This document shows, one piece after another, positions 16,133 to 26,689 of a stretch of DNA of 64,000 bases. The first letter of the stretch is position 1. Each line of letters begins with the position of its first letter. The notes below the pieces were generated by a model. It was not told where the DNA came from and did not search any database. It worked only from the letters and a program-made list of their open reading frames with translations. The position numbers and the translations under genes were made by a program. Location of the stretch: contig OZ242331.1 of assembly GCA_965208275.1 (NCBI GenBank), positions 558,001 through 622,000 on the forward strand. The letters are read 5' to 3'. The DNA is from Bin5 sp022827195 (GTDB taxonomy: Bacteria; Chloroflexota; Anaerolineae; Caldilineales; Caldilineaceae).

Positions 16133-17155
16133 ATGGCCAGCATTCCGCAGAGAGAGATCGGCAGCACGGGCAGTTCGGTGACCGAGTTCGGTTTGGGCAC
16201 GGCGCCTCTCGGCGACCTCTTCGTAGCCCTCAGCGAGCAGGAGGCGCAGGGGGTGCTGCAGGCAGCCTGGGATGTCGGCGTGCGATATTATGACACGTCA
16301 CCTTTTTACGGCAACGGCAAGAGCGAGCACCGGGTCGGGCACTTCCTGCGGCAACAGCCGCGCAATGAGTTCGTGCTCTCTACCAAAGTGGGGCGCGTAT
16401 TCAAGGCGGCGCGCGACCCCAACTGTTTCGAGAGCGACGATTTCGTCGGCGCCCTTCCGTTCGACTTCACCGTCGACTACAGCTACGACGGCATAATGCG
16501 GTCCTACGAAGACAGCCTGCACAGGCTCAGCCTGCCTTCGATCGACCTGCTCGTTATCCACGACCTCGACTTCTACTTTTACGAGACCGAGGCGCGGGTC
16601 AACGCCTATCTCAACCAGCTTTTCACCAGCGGGTGGCGCGCGCTCGACGAGCTGCGCCGATACGGGCTGGTCAAGGGAGTCGGGGCGGGCATCAACGAGT
16701 TGGGAATGATCCCCCGATTTCTTGATCTGGTCGATCTGGACTTTTTCCTGGTCGCTTACGGGTACAATCTGCTGACGCAGGGAATGCTGGCCGAGGAGTT
16801 CCCTCTCTGCCAAGAGCGCGGCATCAGCATCATCGTCGGCGCGGTCTTCGCATCCGGGATCCTGGCCACGGGGGCGGTGCCGGGCGCCCGCTATTTCTAC
16901 GCGCCGGCGTCCCAGGAGCTGATGGACAAGACCGACCGCATCGAAGAGGTCTGCCGGCAGCATGGGACGCGGCTTCCCTGCGCCGCGCTCCAGTTTCTGC
17001 TGGCAAATCCGATTGTGTCGGCCATAATCCCCGGCGCGCTCGAAGCGGCCCACGTACAGACCAACTACGGTCTGCTGCAGCAGCCGATTCCGGCGGAACT
17101 TTGGGGTGCTCTGAAATCCGAGGGGCTACTTCAAGAGGATGCGCCCACGCCCTGA
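16133..17155 (+). CDS. Aldo/keto reductase
   Basis: NAD(P)-dependent oxidoreductase with the (beta/alpha)8 fold. The catalytic tetrad is visible as Asp54 (RYYDTSPFYG), Tyr59, Lys85 (STKVGR) and His143 (VIHDLD). The layout resembles D-threo-aldose (L-fucose) dehydrogenases. The ATG at 16133 has GGAGGAG upstream and gives the family's N-terminus, although the frame is open further back. It ends only 4 bp from the 3' end of the convergent nuoN gene. Confidence 0.9.
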   Translation: MASIPQREIGSTGSSVTEFGLGTAPLGDLFVALSEQEAQGVLQAAWDVGVRYYDTSPFYGNGKSEHRVGHFLRQQPRNEFVLSTKVGRVFKAARDPNCFESDDFVGALPFDFTVDYSYDGIMRSYEDSLHRLSLPSIDLLVIHDLDFYFYETEARVNAYLNQLFTSGWRALDELRRYGLVKGVGAGINELGMIPRFLDLVDLDFFLVAYGYNLLTQGMLAEEFPLCQERGISIIVGAVFASGILATGAVPGARYFYAPASQELMDKTDRIEEVCRQHGTRLPCAALQFLLANPIVSAIIPGALEAAHVQTNYGLLQQPIPAELWGALKSEGLLQEDAPTP

Positions 17156-17159
17156 CGGT

Positions 17160-18683
17160 CTAGGGGACAACTGAGAGCAGTTGTACGGAAGCGTTGCTGA
17201 CCCAGTCGATCACCGGGCTGGGATAGACCCCGATCCAGATCGTGGCGACCGCGCAGACGAGCAGGCTGGTCTGTAGCGCCATCGGCACTTCGAGCGGCCG
17301 GTCCTCCTCCTCTTCTTCTGTGAAGAACATCGCCCGAATGACCCTCAGATAGTAGAAGGCGGCGATACCGGCGTTGATCATGCCGATCGCGGCCAGCCAG
17401 AAGTATTGGCGCTGTATGGCGGCGCCGAAGACGAAAGCCTTGCCGAGGAAGCCGCCCGTGGCGGGGATGCCGGTCAGGCTGAGCAGAAAGACGGTAAACA
17501 TCACCGCCAGCCAGGGTGCGCGCTTGATCAGGCCGCGGTATGCGTTGATGTGTGTGCTGTCGACCGTCTCTTCCAGCGCCATCACGACGAGGAAGGCGCC
17601 GACGTTTGTAAACAGGTAGGCGAAGAGATAGAGCAGCACGCCGTTGAGCCCGTCCATCGCGCTGGTTGAGGCAGATGTCACCGCCACAAGCCCCATCAGA
17701 ATGTAACCGGCCTGGGCGACCGAGCTGTAGGCGAGCATGCGTTTGACGCTGCTCTGGCGCAGGGCGGCCAGGTTGCCCATGGTCATGGTGATGATGCTGA
17801 AGGCGGCCAGGACGGGCACCCAGTTTACCTCGAAGGAGGCCATGCCGACTACAAAGAAGCGGGCGAGGACAGCGAAGGCCGCGGCCTTAGAGGCAGTGGA
17901 GAGGTAGGTGGCGACCGGGGTAGGGGAGCCGTCGTAGGTGTCGGGCGCCCACTGATAGAAGGGGGCCAGGCTTGCCTTGAATCCCAGCCCGGCGAGCACC
18001 AGGAGCATCGCCGGCAGGGCGGCGAAAGCCAGTCCGCTCACTTCCGTCGAATCGCCCATGATCTCGCCGAAGGCGGCGGCGATGTCGTGAATGTAGAGGG
18101 AGCCGGTTGCGCCGTAGAGCAGGCTGATGCCGTAGAGCATCACGGCCGAGGCAATCGACCCGTAGAGGAAATACTTGAGGCCGGCCTCGTTGCTGCGCCG
18201 GTTGTCGCGCAGGAAACCGGCCAGCATGTAGCTGGTAATCGACAGGAACTCGATGGCGAGGTAGACGAGGACCAGGTTATTGGCGCTGGCTGCAATGCTC
18301 ATCGCCAGGCTCACCATGAGGAAGAAGGTCCAGAATTCGCCCTGGTTGCCGGAGCGGCGGTTCATGTAGCGGCCGCCGGCGATGGCGGTCAGGATCATAC
18401 CGGCAAAGACGGTGACCTTGATGAAGCTGCCGAAGTTGTCGATGGTCATCATCGAGAATGCGACCTTCGGCACCGGTTCCGGGGTGGCCTCGGAGATTTC
18501 GGAGATGTTCAGCTGCAGCACGACGGCAACCAGGGCCGCGCCCAAGAAGAGGGCGGCCAGCGCCATGTAACTGAGGCCGGACTTCTTGCCGACGCCGGGG
18601 TCGTATGCCAAGTCCAGACAGAAGATGAACAGGCCGCCGATCAGAAGTATGATTTCGGGTGCGATTAGACCTAGGTCGCCCAC
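17160..18683 (-). CDS. nuoN: NADH-quinone oxidoreductase subunit N, membrane-arm-only cluster
   Basis: Antiporter-like proton-pumping subunit of complex I, 507 residues with about 14 hydrophobic segments. The pump residues are present: Glu in VYLAIEFLSITSYML and Lys in GFKASLAPFYQWAPDTYDG. The start is GTG with GGAGAG upstream. It is the last gene of the minus-strand nuo cluster, 21 nt after nuoM. Conservation of these residues argues against decay. Confidence 0.95.
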   Translation of the reverse strand: MGDLGLIAPEIILLIGGLFIFCLDLAYDPGVGKKSGLSYMALAALFLGAALVAVVLQLNISEISEATPEPVPKVAFSMMTIDNFGSFIKVTVFAGMILTAIAGGRYMNRRSGNQGEFWTFFLMVSLAMSIAASANNLVLVYLAIEFLSITSYMLAGFLRDNRRSNEAGLKYFLYGSIASAVMLYGISLLYGATGSLYIHDIAAAFGEIMGDSTEVSGLAFAALPAMLLVLAGLGFKASLAPFYQWAPDTYDGSPTPVATYLSTASKAAAFAVLARFFVVGMASFEVNWVPVLAAFSIITMTMGNLAALRQSSVKRMLAYSSVAQAGYILMGLVAVTSASTSAMDGLNGVLLYLFAYLFTNVGAFLVVMALEETVDSTHINAYRGLIKRAPWLAVMFTVFLLSLTGIPATGGFLGKAFVFGAAIQRQYFWLAAIGMINAGIAAFYYLRVIRAMFFTEEEEEDRPLEVPMALQTSLLVCAVATIWIGVYPSPVIDWVSNASVQLLSVVP

Positions 18684-18704
18684 CAGTTGCTCTCCATTCG
18701 GGAA

Positions 18705-20303
<1,599 letters not shown>

Positions 20304-20357
20304 GAAGATCTCTCCACGCAGAGATTTGTGTAATCGGAACCAGTGTCGCTCCGCACT

Positions 20358-22616
20358 CTAGACCAGAGTGAGAATCATTGGCAGTACGTTCAGGAAGATC
20401 CATACGGCCAGGATCAGCATGCCGAAGAGCAGATAAGTCTGCACGCGTCCGTCCTGCAGCAGACGGGCGATGCGTCCGGCCTGGTCTGAGAACCAGCCGA
20501 CGCCGTCGACGAAGCCGTCGACGACGTAGCGATCGAAGGCCGAAGTCAGGTCGCTGAAGCGGATCGCCAGCCGGCCGACGCCGTTCACGATCCAGTCGAT
20601 GATCCACTCGCGGTCGAAGAGCGCCAGAAAGCGGCTCAGCCACATGGCAACCAGAACGATCGTGCCGTTGTAGATTTCGTCGATCCAGTATTTGCGGTGC
20701 CACATCCACCAGATGGGGCCGAGGATGCGTGCGACCGGATCGGTCTGGCCTTCCCTCAAGCCTTTGCCGTAAATGAGGTAGCCGGCACCAAGCCCGCCGA
20801 GCGCGACGATCAACGAGACCGCCAGGGGGACGACATGGAACGACGGATGGTGCGGATGCAGGTGCATGTGCTTCATGTAGGGTTCGAGGAAGTGCTCGAT
20901 CCAGTTGTTGTTAACGATGGCGCCCAAAACGGGGAATGATGTGGGAATGCCGAACCAGCCGGCGCCGATGGCGAAGATGCTGATGAGGATCAGCGGCGTC
21001 GTCATGCTGGCGACGCTCTCCGGCGCATGGGAAGCGCCTTCGGTGCGGGGTTTGCCGAGAAAGGTCAGCCCGATCTGCCGCATTGTGTAGAAGGCGGTGA
21101 GGAAGGCGGCCAGGGCGAGCGTCCAGAAGACCCAAGGGTGGTTGCCGTCCCAGGCGAAGGCAAGGATTTCGTCTTTCGACCAGAAGCCGGCTGTGACGAG
21201 CGGGAAGCCTGAGAGGGCCAGCCCGCCGATGATGAAGGTCCAGCCGGTGCGCGGCATGCGCTGCAGAAGGCCGCCCATGTTGCGCATGTCCTGGGCATCC
21301 TCGGTGTCGAGCAGGCCGTCGGCGCGGCGCACGGTACGCACACTGTGGCCCTCATTGGCGTGGCCTTCTGCTTCTTCATGGCCATTGGCGTGGCCGTTGT
21401 GGGCATGTTCGTGGGCGTGGTGGAAGCCGTGCTCGACGCCGTGGATCACGCTGCCGGAGCCAAGGAAGAGGAGCGCCTTGAAGAAGGCGTGCGTGAGCAG
21501 GTGGAAGAGCGCAGCGACGTAGGCGCCCATGCCGATGGCGGCCACCATGTAGCCGAGCTGGGAGATTGTCGAGTAAGCGAGCACGCGCTTGATATCCCAT
21601 TGGGCCAGTGCGATCGTGGCCGCGAACAGGGCGGTGAAGGCGCCGATGAAGGCGACGAACTGGAGCGTGCCGCTCGACACTTCGCCGGAGAATTCGTAGA
21701 TCGGGAACATGCGCACCAGCAGGTAGACGCCGGCGGAGACCATTGTGGCGGCGTGGATCATGGCGCTGACCGGCGTCGGGCCTTCCATGGCGTCGGGCAG
21801 CCAGATGTGCAGCGGGAACTGGGCGCTCTTGCCGATGGCGCCGCAGAAAATCAGCACGCCGATCAGAGAGATCCAGTGGACCTCGCCGAAGAGCGGCAAG
21901 TTGACGAACGTTTGGGCGAGCTGGTTCAGGTTGTGTTCGGTGAAGAGCTCGCTGAAGCGCAGGCTGCTCGGTTCGCTGCGCACGTAGAGCAGGAGCAGTC
22001 CGATCATCAGGAGCGCGTCGCCGATACGGGTCGTGATAAAAGCCTTGACCGCGGCGGCGCGGGCGGTCGCCTTTTCGTACCAGAAGCCGATGAGCAGGTA
22101 GCTGCAGAGGCCCATCACTTCCCAGAAGACGAAAAACTGCAGCAGGTTGTTGGCCACGACCAGGCCCAGCATGCCGGTTGCGAAGAGACAGATGTAGGCC
22201 ATGAAGCGGCTGTAGCGCGGGTCCTTGCCCTGGGCGTGTGCGGACGGAAACTGTTCAGGCCTCAGGTGCGCGGGGAAGCTCATGTAGCCGCTGGAGTAGA
22301 TGAAGATCATCAGGACCAGGAACGGCACCATGAAGAGCATCAGCGCGTTCGAAGGGTCGACCGCATAGCCGATGACGAACTCGGTTTTGCCGGTTGGGAT
22401 GGCGTAGATCGCCTCGTCGACCGGGTGTTCACCGAAGTGGTCGCGGAAGAAGGAGGCGAAGGCGATGCCCCATCCCAGCACGCAGCTGATCAGGGCCGAG
22501 GCAATTGCAATCAGCGCGCTGCCGCGTTTGTTGGTGTTCAGAAAGAGCAGGATCGCCAGGAATGCCAGAAAGGGCGGAATCGGCACAACCCAGGTTACGC
22601 TGAACAGTCCTTCCAT
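20358..22616 (-). CDS. nuoL: NADH-quinone oxidoreductase subunit L with histidine-rich insert
   Basis: Distal pump subunit with the long lateral helix, 752 residues against 640 for the paralogue at 36840-38762. Glu166 (FFVFWEVMGLCSYLL) and Lys263 (AIGKSAQFPLHIWLPDAMEG) are kept. Residues 391-424 (about 21345-21446) form a loop with 11 histidines between SGSVIH and DMRNMGGL, where other NuoL proteins have only a few residues. A metal-binding or pH-sensing loop is possible but unproven. GAGG precedes the ATG; nuoM follows 54 nt downstream. Confidence 0.95.
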   Translation of the reverse strand: MEGLFSVTWVVPIPPFLAFLAILLFLNTNKRGSALIAIASALISCVLGWGIAFASFFRDHFGEHPVDEAIYAIPTGKTEFVIGYAVDPSNALMLFMVPFLVLMIFIYSSGYMSFPAHLRPEQFPSAHAQGKDPRYSRFMAYICLFATGMLGLVVANNLLQFFVFWEVMGLCSYLLIGFWYEKATARAAAVKAFITTRIGDALLMIGLLLLYVRSEPSSLRFSELFTEHNLNQLAQTFVNLPLFGEVHWISLIGVLIFCGAIGKSAQFPLHIWLPDAMEGPTPVSAMIHAATMVSAGVYLLVRMFPIYEFSGEVSSGTLQFVAFIGAFTALFAATIALAQWDIKRVLAYSTISQLGYMVAAIGMGAYVAALFHLLTHAFFKALLFLGSGSVIHGVEHGFHHAHEHAHNGHANGHEEAEGHANEGHSVRTVRRADGLLDTEDAQDMRNMGGLLQRMPRTGWTFIIGGLALSGFPLVTAGFWSKDEILAFAWDGNHPWVFWTLALAAFLTAFYTMRQIGLTFLGKPRTEGASHAPESVASMTTPLILISIFAIGAGWFGIPTSFPVLGAIVNNNWIEHFLEPYMKHMHLHPHHPSFHVVPLAVSLIVALGGLGAGYLIYGKGLREGQTDPVARILGPIWWMWHRKYWIDEIYNGTIVLVAMWLSRFLALFDREWIIDWIVNGVGRLAIRFSDLTSAFDRYVVDGFVDGVGWFSDQAGRIARLLQDGRVQTYLLFGMLILAVWIFLNVLPMILTLV

Positions 22617-22686
22617 GGGGTGGACCTCAAGAATGTACGGAAATCGGACGACTTTGTGCAGTCATGTCAGTTTGTGCGACTTGAGC

Positions 22687-23112
22687 CTATGAACTGGCTT
22701 GCCCAGGTAGTAGGTTTGCGGCCCCGTAACCGGCCAGCAGACCGGCGAAAGCGATACCGAAAAGCCAGAGATCGTTGGGCAGGCCTATGGCTGACCCGAT
22801 GGTGACGGCGACGATTGCGCCGAGCAGAGAGATAACAATCCGGTTCCTCTGCTTCCGCTTCTCCGCGCGTGCGACTTTGAGTAGATGGGCCGCGTCCTGG
22901 AATTCGGGCCTATACTTTACGATCTCCTTCAGGGCGTAGGCCGCGCCGGTGTAGTTGCCGCTTGCCATCTTTTCCTCTGCCAGCTGGTAGAGGAAACTGC
23001 ACTGTTCTTCAAGCGTTCCCGTCAGCAGCTTTTTCGCCACAATTCTTGGATTTGAGGCGGCTCCTGACCGCCGAACCGGATCAGCCGGCCAGGACGTCCA
23101 GCTCGTCGACAT
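22687..23112 (-). CDS. Unknown membrane protein inside the membrane-arm nuo cluster
   Basis: 141 residues that I do not recognise. The middle looks like one helical-repeat pair (EEQCSFLYQLAEEKMASGNY, then GAAYALKEIVKYRPEFQDA), TPR-like in pattern. A basic stretch (RAEKRKQRNR) and two hydrophobic helices follow (about 92-110 and 114-133). The ATG at 23112 overlaps nuoK by 32 nt; GTG at 23040 is an alternative start. It lies between nuoK and nuoL where no standard nuo gene belongs. An accessory or assembly factor for this cluster is an inference from position only. Confidence 0.7.
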   Translation of the reverse strand: MSTSWTSWPADPVRRSGAASNPRIVAKKLLTGTLEEQCSFLYQLAEEKMASGNYTGAAYALKEIVKYRPEFQDAAHLLKVARAEKRKQRNRIVISLLGAIVAVTIGSAIGLPNDLWLFGIAFAGLLAGYGAANLLPGQASS

Positions 23113-23395
23113 CGATGGTGCGCCGCTCGCGGTAGACGGCGATGATCAGCGCCAGCCCAACCGCTGCTTCGGCCGCGGCCAACCCGATAATCAGGACCGC
23201 GAAGACCTGTCCGGTCAGGTCCGCCATGGGGCTGACACCGTGCCGCCAGAAGGCCACCAGATTGATATTGGCGGCGTTGAGCATCAGCTCGATCCCCATC
23301 AGCATCGCGATCGCGTTGCGGCGGGCCAGCGCTCCGTAGAGCCCGCAGGAGAAGAGGAATGCGGCCAGCATGAGATACCAGCTTAGCGGAACCAT
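23081..23395 (-). CDS. nuoK: NADH-quinone oxidoreductase subunit K, membrane-arm-only cluster
   Basis: Three-helix membrane subunit, 104 residues. The two membrane glutamates needed for proton transfer are present in MLMGIELMLNAANINL and LAAAEAAVGLAL. The tail ERRTIDVDELDVL resembles the paralogue's QKSINIDEINLL. It is 103 nt after nuoJ; the next frame overlaps its 3' end. Confidence 0.95.
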   Translation of the reverse strand: MVPLSWYLMLAAFLFSCGLYGALARRNAIAMLMGIELMLNAANINLVAFWRHGVSPMADLTGQVFAVLIIGLAAAEAAVGLALIIAVYRERRTIDVDELDVLAG

Positions 23396-23498
23396 GGAAT
23401 CAACCCCGGAATCGTTCAGTACGTGCAGTAGCCATAGTCAGAAAACGTAGTCAAAAGACTTAGTCGGCAGAGCGTCAGGTCGTGAGCGGCTGATGGTC

Positions 23499-24029
23499 CT
23501 ATCTATCGCGCGCCAGCATGACCGCGCCGACCAGGGCCAGCAGCAGCAGCAGGCCTAGCACTTCAAAAGCGATGACGTAGGTGGTGACAAACTCGCGGCC
23601 CAGTGCGCCAATCATGGCCTCGTCGGCAACGACCTCTTCGCCTGCGGCCGGCCAGGGCGTGGCGCGGGCGAAGGCCAGCAGGCCCATGAAGAAGAGCAGC
23701 GCGAAGAGCGACGACTTGCCCCACTGGTTGTTGAGCGGCGAGGTGCGTCCGAACATCATGCTGCGCGTCAGCATAATCGCGAAGGCGATCAGCATTGCGA
23801 TTGCGCCGACGTAAACCAGGACCTGGCTGACCGCGAGAAACTCCGCTTCCAGGAAGACGTAGATGCCGGCCACGCCGAAAAAGGTGAGTGTGAGGGCGAG
23901 GGCGCTGTGGAAGAGGTTGCGGCTGGTTACAACCAGCAAGCCTGCCACCGCCGTCAACAGCGCGACCTGGATGAATACGAACTGCTCGAATGTTGGAATC
24001 GGAACCTGAATTCCCAGCGGAAGTTCCAT
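23499..24029 (-). CDS. nuoJ: NADH-quinone oxidoreductase subunit J, membrane-arm-only cluster
   Basis: Five-helix membrane subunit, 176 residues, with the conserved SALALTLTFFGVAGIY and LVYVGAIAMLIAFAIMLTR segments of NuoJ. It directly follows nuoH after 69 nt; the nuoI gene that usually lies between H and J is missing here. Confidence 0.93.
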   Translation of the reverse strand: MELPLGIQVPIPTFEQFVFIQVALLTAVAGLLVVTSRNLFHSALALTLTFFGVAGIYVFLEAEFLAVSQVLVYVGAIAMLIAFAIMLTRSMMFGRTSPLNNQWGKSSLFALLFFMGLLAFARATPWPAAGEEVVADEAMIGALGREFVTTYVIAFEVLGLLLLLALVGAVMLARDR

Positions 24030-24098
24030 GCGATTTCCTGCCTCTGGTCTGCCGTTTGTCGGCGGCGCGGCCGGCGACTCTGGACCTGTCCCGGCCGG

Positions 24099-25340
24099 TT
24101 AGTACATTGTGCCTTCTTCGTTGACCTGCATCGTGCCAATCAATGAAGTCGGTTCAAATGAGCGTTTGGTACGCATCTGCTCCTGGCGGAAGTATTTCTG
24201 AAGAATGTAGGCGACGATCGCCAGTACACCGATGTTGGCGGCGAATATCAGGACATAGTGGACGGCGACCGGCGTCGGCAGCTTTTGCACGATGGCCTGC
24301 ACGACGATCAGTCCGATCATCAGCGGCACGAGCACCTTCCAGGCGAAGTACATCATCTGATCGATGCGCATGCGGGGGAAGGTGCCCCGGATCCACTGCT
24401 GCAAGACATAGACGCCGTAGACTTTGATCATAAAGTAGCCGAGCCCCAGCAGTGGGCCGACGACCGGGAGCCCCACGCCCGGGCCCTGCCAGCCTCCCAG
24501 GAATAGAGTGACCATCACTGCGGCCAGGATCCAGGCGTTGAGGAACTGGGCGAGGAAGAACATGGCGAACTTCATGCCCGAGTACTCGATGTGGAAGCCG
24601 GCGATCAGTTCGGATTCGGCTTCGAGCAGGTCGAAGGGTGTCAGCTCGGCTTCGGCGAGCGAGCTGATGAAAAAGATGAGCAGGGCGCCCGGCATGACGA
24701 TGCCGAGCCAGCCGACGCCGAGATTGAAGCCGCCGAGGTGGAGCGATTGTGATTCGACGATATTGCCGAAGCGCATGGAGCCGGTCAGCAGGACGACGGT
24801 CAGGATCGCCAGCACGAGCGGAATCTCGTAGCTGAGCAGCTGGGCGACGACGCGAAAGCCGGCCAGGAGCGCGTACTTGTTGTTGCTGCCCCAACCGGCC
24901 ATCAGGGCGGCCATGATGCCGATCGAGCCGAGCGCGACGACATAGAGGGCGGCGATGTTGAGGTCGACCCCGGTCAGCCCGGGGGCAAAGGGGACGACGG
25001 CGAGCAGCATCAGCACGCCGGAGACGGCGAGGATGGGCGACAGGTTGTATGCGATCTTGTCGGCTTCGCGGGGCGTGATGTCCTCTTTCGACAGGAGCTT
25101 GGCCGCGTCGGCGACGGTCTGCAGGAGACCGAACTTGCCGACGCGATTGGGGCCGATGCGGTCCTGGATGCGGCTGATAACCTTGCGTGTAATCCAGATC
25201 AGCAGCAGGACCGATAGCATGCCGTAGTTGATGAGGACGAAGGCGCCGACGGCGTAGACGAGAAAGATCGCCGCCCATTCGGGCAGTCCCAAGCCGACGA
25301 GCCAGCCCGAGAGCGCATCGCTCCACTGGGTTATTTGCAT
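24099..25340 (-). CDS. nuoH: NADH-quinone oxidoreductase subunit H, divergent copy
   Basis: Membrane subunit that forms the floor of the quinone cavity, 413 residues. RIGPNRVGKFGLLQ and FDLLEAESELIAGFHIEYS are recognisable. In the loop where NuoH normally reads ETNRxPFDLPE (as in the copy at 34421-35401), this copy reads AEAELTPFDLLE, losing the usual Asn-Arg. The C-terminus extends by about 30 residues (QMRTKRSFEPTSLIGTMQ onward). The ATG at 25340 with GGAG upstream is chosen over an earlier frame start. Both differences suggest altered quinone or peripheral-arm contacts. Confidence 0.92.
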   Translation of the reverse strand: MQITQWSDALSGWLVGLGLPEWAAIFLVYAVGAFVLINYGMLSVLLLIWITRKVISRIQDRIGPNRVGKFGLLQTVADAAKLLSKEDITPREADKIAYNLSPILAVSGVLMLLAVVPFAPGLTGVDLNIAALYVVALGSIGIMAALMAGWGSNNKYALLAGFRVVAQLLSYEIPLVLAILTVVLLTGSMRFGNIVESQSLHLGGFNLGVGWLGIVMPGALLIFFISSLAEAELTPFDLLEAESELIAGFHIEYSGMKFAMFFLAQFLNAWILAAVMVTLFLGGWQGPGVGLPVVGPLLGLGYFMIKVYGVYVLQQWIRGTFPRMRIDQMMYFAWKVLVPLMIGLIVVQAIVQKLPTPVAVHYVLIFAANIGVLAIVAYILQKYFRQEQMRTKRSFEPTSLIGTMQVNEEGTMY

Positions 25341-25419
25341 AGTCGCGACTCCGCAAAACAAAGAATCGTAATGAGCAGGCTGATGCCCGGGCACAATCTC
25401 CAGCGATTCCCGGAAGGGG

Positions 25420-25776
25420 CTATTGCCACTCCAGCGCGCCCTTTCGCCAATCGTAGAGCAGCCCGATCACCAGGAGCAGGACGAAGAAGATCGTGGCCAG
25501 AACGGCGAACATCTCCAGCTGCTGATAGGCGACCGCGATCGGGAAGAGAAAGAGTGCTTCCACGTCGAACACGACAAAGACGAGGCCGATCAGATAGTAT
25601 TGGGCGCGAAACTGGACCCATGTTTCGCCGATCGTCTCCACGCCGCTTTCGTAAATGTCGTTCTTGACTTCGTCGGGCCGCCTGGGACCGATGAAATAGC
25701 CCAAAACGACGGCGGTCAGAGGCAGCACGACGGCCAGGCCGGACATGACCAAAATGAAGAAATACTGGCTCAGCAT
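25420..25776 (-). CDS. nuoA: NADH-quinone oxidoreductase subunit A, membrane-arm-only cluster
   Basis: Small three-helix subunit, 118 residues from the ATG at 25776 (GAGAG upstream). The conserved KNDIYESGVE and the FVVFDVEALFLFP segment identify NuoA. It is the first gene of the minus-strand cluster and lies 397 bp from the divergent nuoA of the complete cluster. Confidence 0.95.
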   Translation of the reverse strand: MLSQYFFILVMSGLAVVLPLTAVVLGYFIGPRRPDEVKNDIYESGVETIGETWVQFRAQYYLIGLVFVVFDVEALFLFPIAVAYQQLEMFAVLATIFFVLLLVIGLLYDWRKGALEWQ

Positions 25777-25820
25777 CTCTCGAAATTCCGTTTGTGTGGA
25801 ATTTAACAAACTCCCGCGAA

Positions 25821-25826
25821 AGTATA
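25821..25826 (-). promoter_or_regulatory. Candidate -10 of the membrane-arm nuo promoter
   Basis: Minus strand TGC-TATACT about 45 nt before the nuoA ATG. No good -35 is evident at 16-18 bp, so it may be an extended -10 promoter or need an activator. Confidence 0.4.
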
Positions 25827-26073
25827 GCATAGCGATTTCTGAATGCGAAAGTCTTGACCCTTTGCGAACGCGTTGGCAACGGGCGCATTCCCTTTCCGGG
25901 CGGATCTTCACCGTCTACCGCGCGCAGTGCGGCCCGGCGCTGCCCGCGAACCGACGGGAGGAATCGCCGTCGTCGGGTCGTGATGTGAGCAGTGCCGGTT
26001 CCGGGTGCGGCTGAGGGCCTCCTCTGTAGCGGGCGCACGGGTAGGCGGCGGCGTATTCTGGCAAGCGTGGGCT

Positions 26074-26103
26074 TTGACAACTGGAAGCGGTTCGTGCTAG
26101 AAT
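26074..26103 (+). promoter_or_regulatory. Strong promoter of the complete nuo operon
   Basis: Perfect -35 TTGACA (26074-26079), 18-bp spacer, -10 TAGAAT (26098-26103), about 70 nt before nuoA. A GTTCGTG half-site lies inside the spacer. Confidence 0.8.
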
Positions 26104-26131
26104 GAAATCGTTCGTGTAAAATTGCACGAAC
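26090..26131. promoter_or_regulatory. GTTCGTG/CACGAAC operator-like repeats
   Basis: GTTCGTG occurs at 26090-26096 (between -35 and -10) and at 26110-26116; the inverted copy CACGAAC is at 26125-26131, so the last two form a 7-8-7 inverted repeat just after the expected start point. The layout fits a repressor or redox-regulator site controlling the complete nuo operon. No regulator gene is adjacent. Confidence 0.5.
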
Positions 26132-26173
26132 AGTCCCCACACAGTTCTTGGAGCGCCGCAGAGGAAAACCGGC

Positions 26174-26530
26174 ATGGCAAGCGACTATCTGCCACTGCTC
26201 ATATTGATTGTTCTGGCGGCCGGGTTCGGCGTCATCGCCATCGGCCTGCCATCGCTGCTTGGTCCGCGGGAGAGAAACAAACAGAAGCTGGAGCCGTACG
26301 AGTCGGGAATTATCCCCTTCGCCGATGCGCGGCGCCGCTTTCCGGTCAAGTACTACCTCGTGGCGATGCTCTTCCTGATCTTCGATATCGAAGTTATATT
26401 CCTCTACCCTTGGGCCGCGGTCCTCCGAGATCTCCGCGTGTTCGCCCTCGTGGCGATGATTCCATTTTTCATCGTTCTCGTGGTCGGATTCCTCTATGAA
26501 TGGAAGAAGGGCGCGCTCGACTGGGATTAG
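26174..26530 (+). CDS. nuoA: NADH-quinone oxidoreductase subunit A, complete cluster
   Basis: 118-residue three-helix subunit with EPYESGIIPFADARRRF and the FLIFDIEVIFLYPWA helix. GAGG precedes the ATG. First gene of the complete complex I operon; nuoB follows after 159 nt, an unusually long gap for this operon in which I see no further gene. Confidence 0.96.
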   Translation: MASDYLPLLILIVLAAGFGVIAIGLPSLLGPRERNKQKLEPYESGIIPFADARRRFPVKYYLVAMLFLIFDIEVIFLYPWAAVLRDLRVFALVAMIPFFIVLVVGFLYEWKKGALDWD

Positions 26531-26689
26531 CGGACGGGCCGCCGTGTGCAGGCGGCGGATTGACGGGCGACGCCGGAGAAAGGGCGGACGGAATCCGGAA
26601 ACGGGTACCGGCCCGAGTAGGCGTATCGATGCGACCGGCCGTTGCGGCCGCCGGCAGGGCTGGGCGACGACGGAATCTAAGGAATAGAA

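Noticed and set aside
24030..24098. A hidden nuoI between nuoH and nuoJ of the membrane-arm cluster
   Set aside because: Only 69 nt separate the genes and no CxxCxxC ferredoxin motif is encoded in any frame there.
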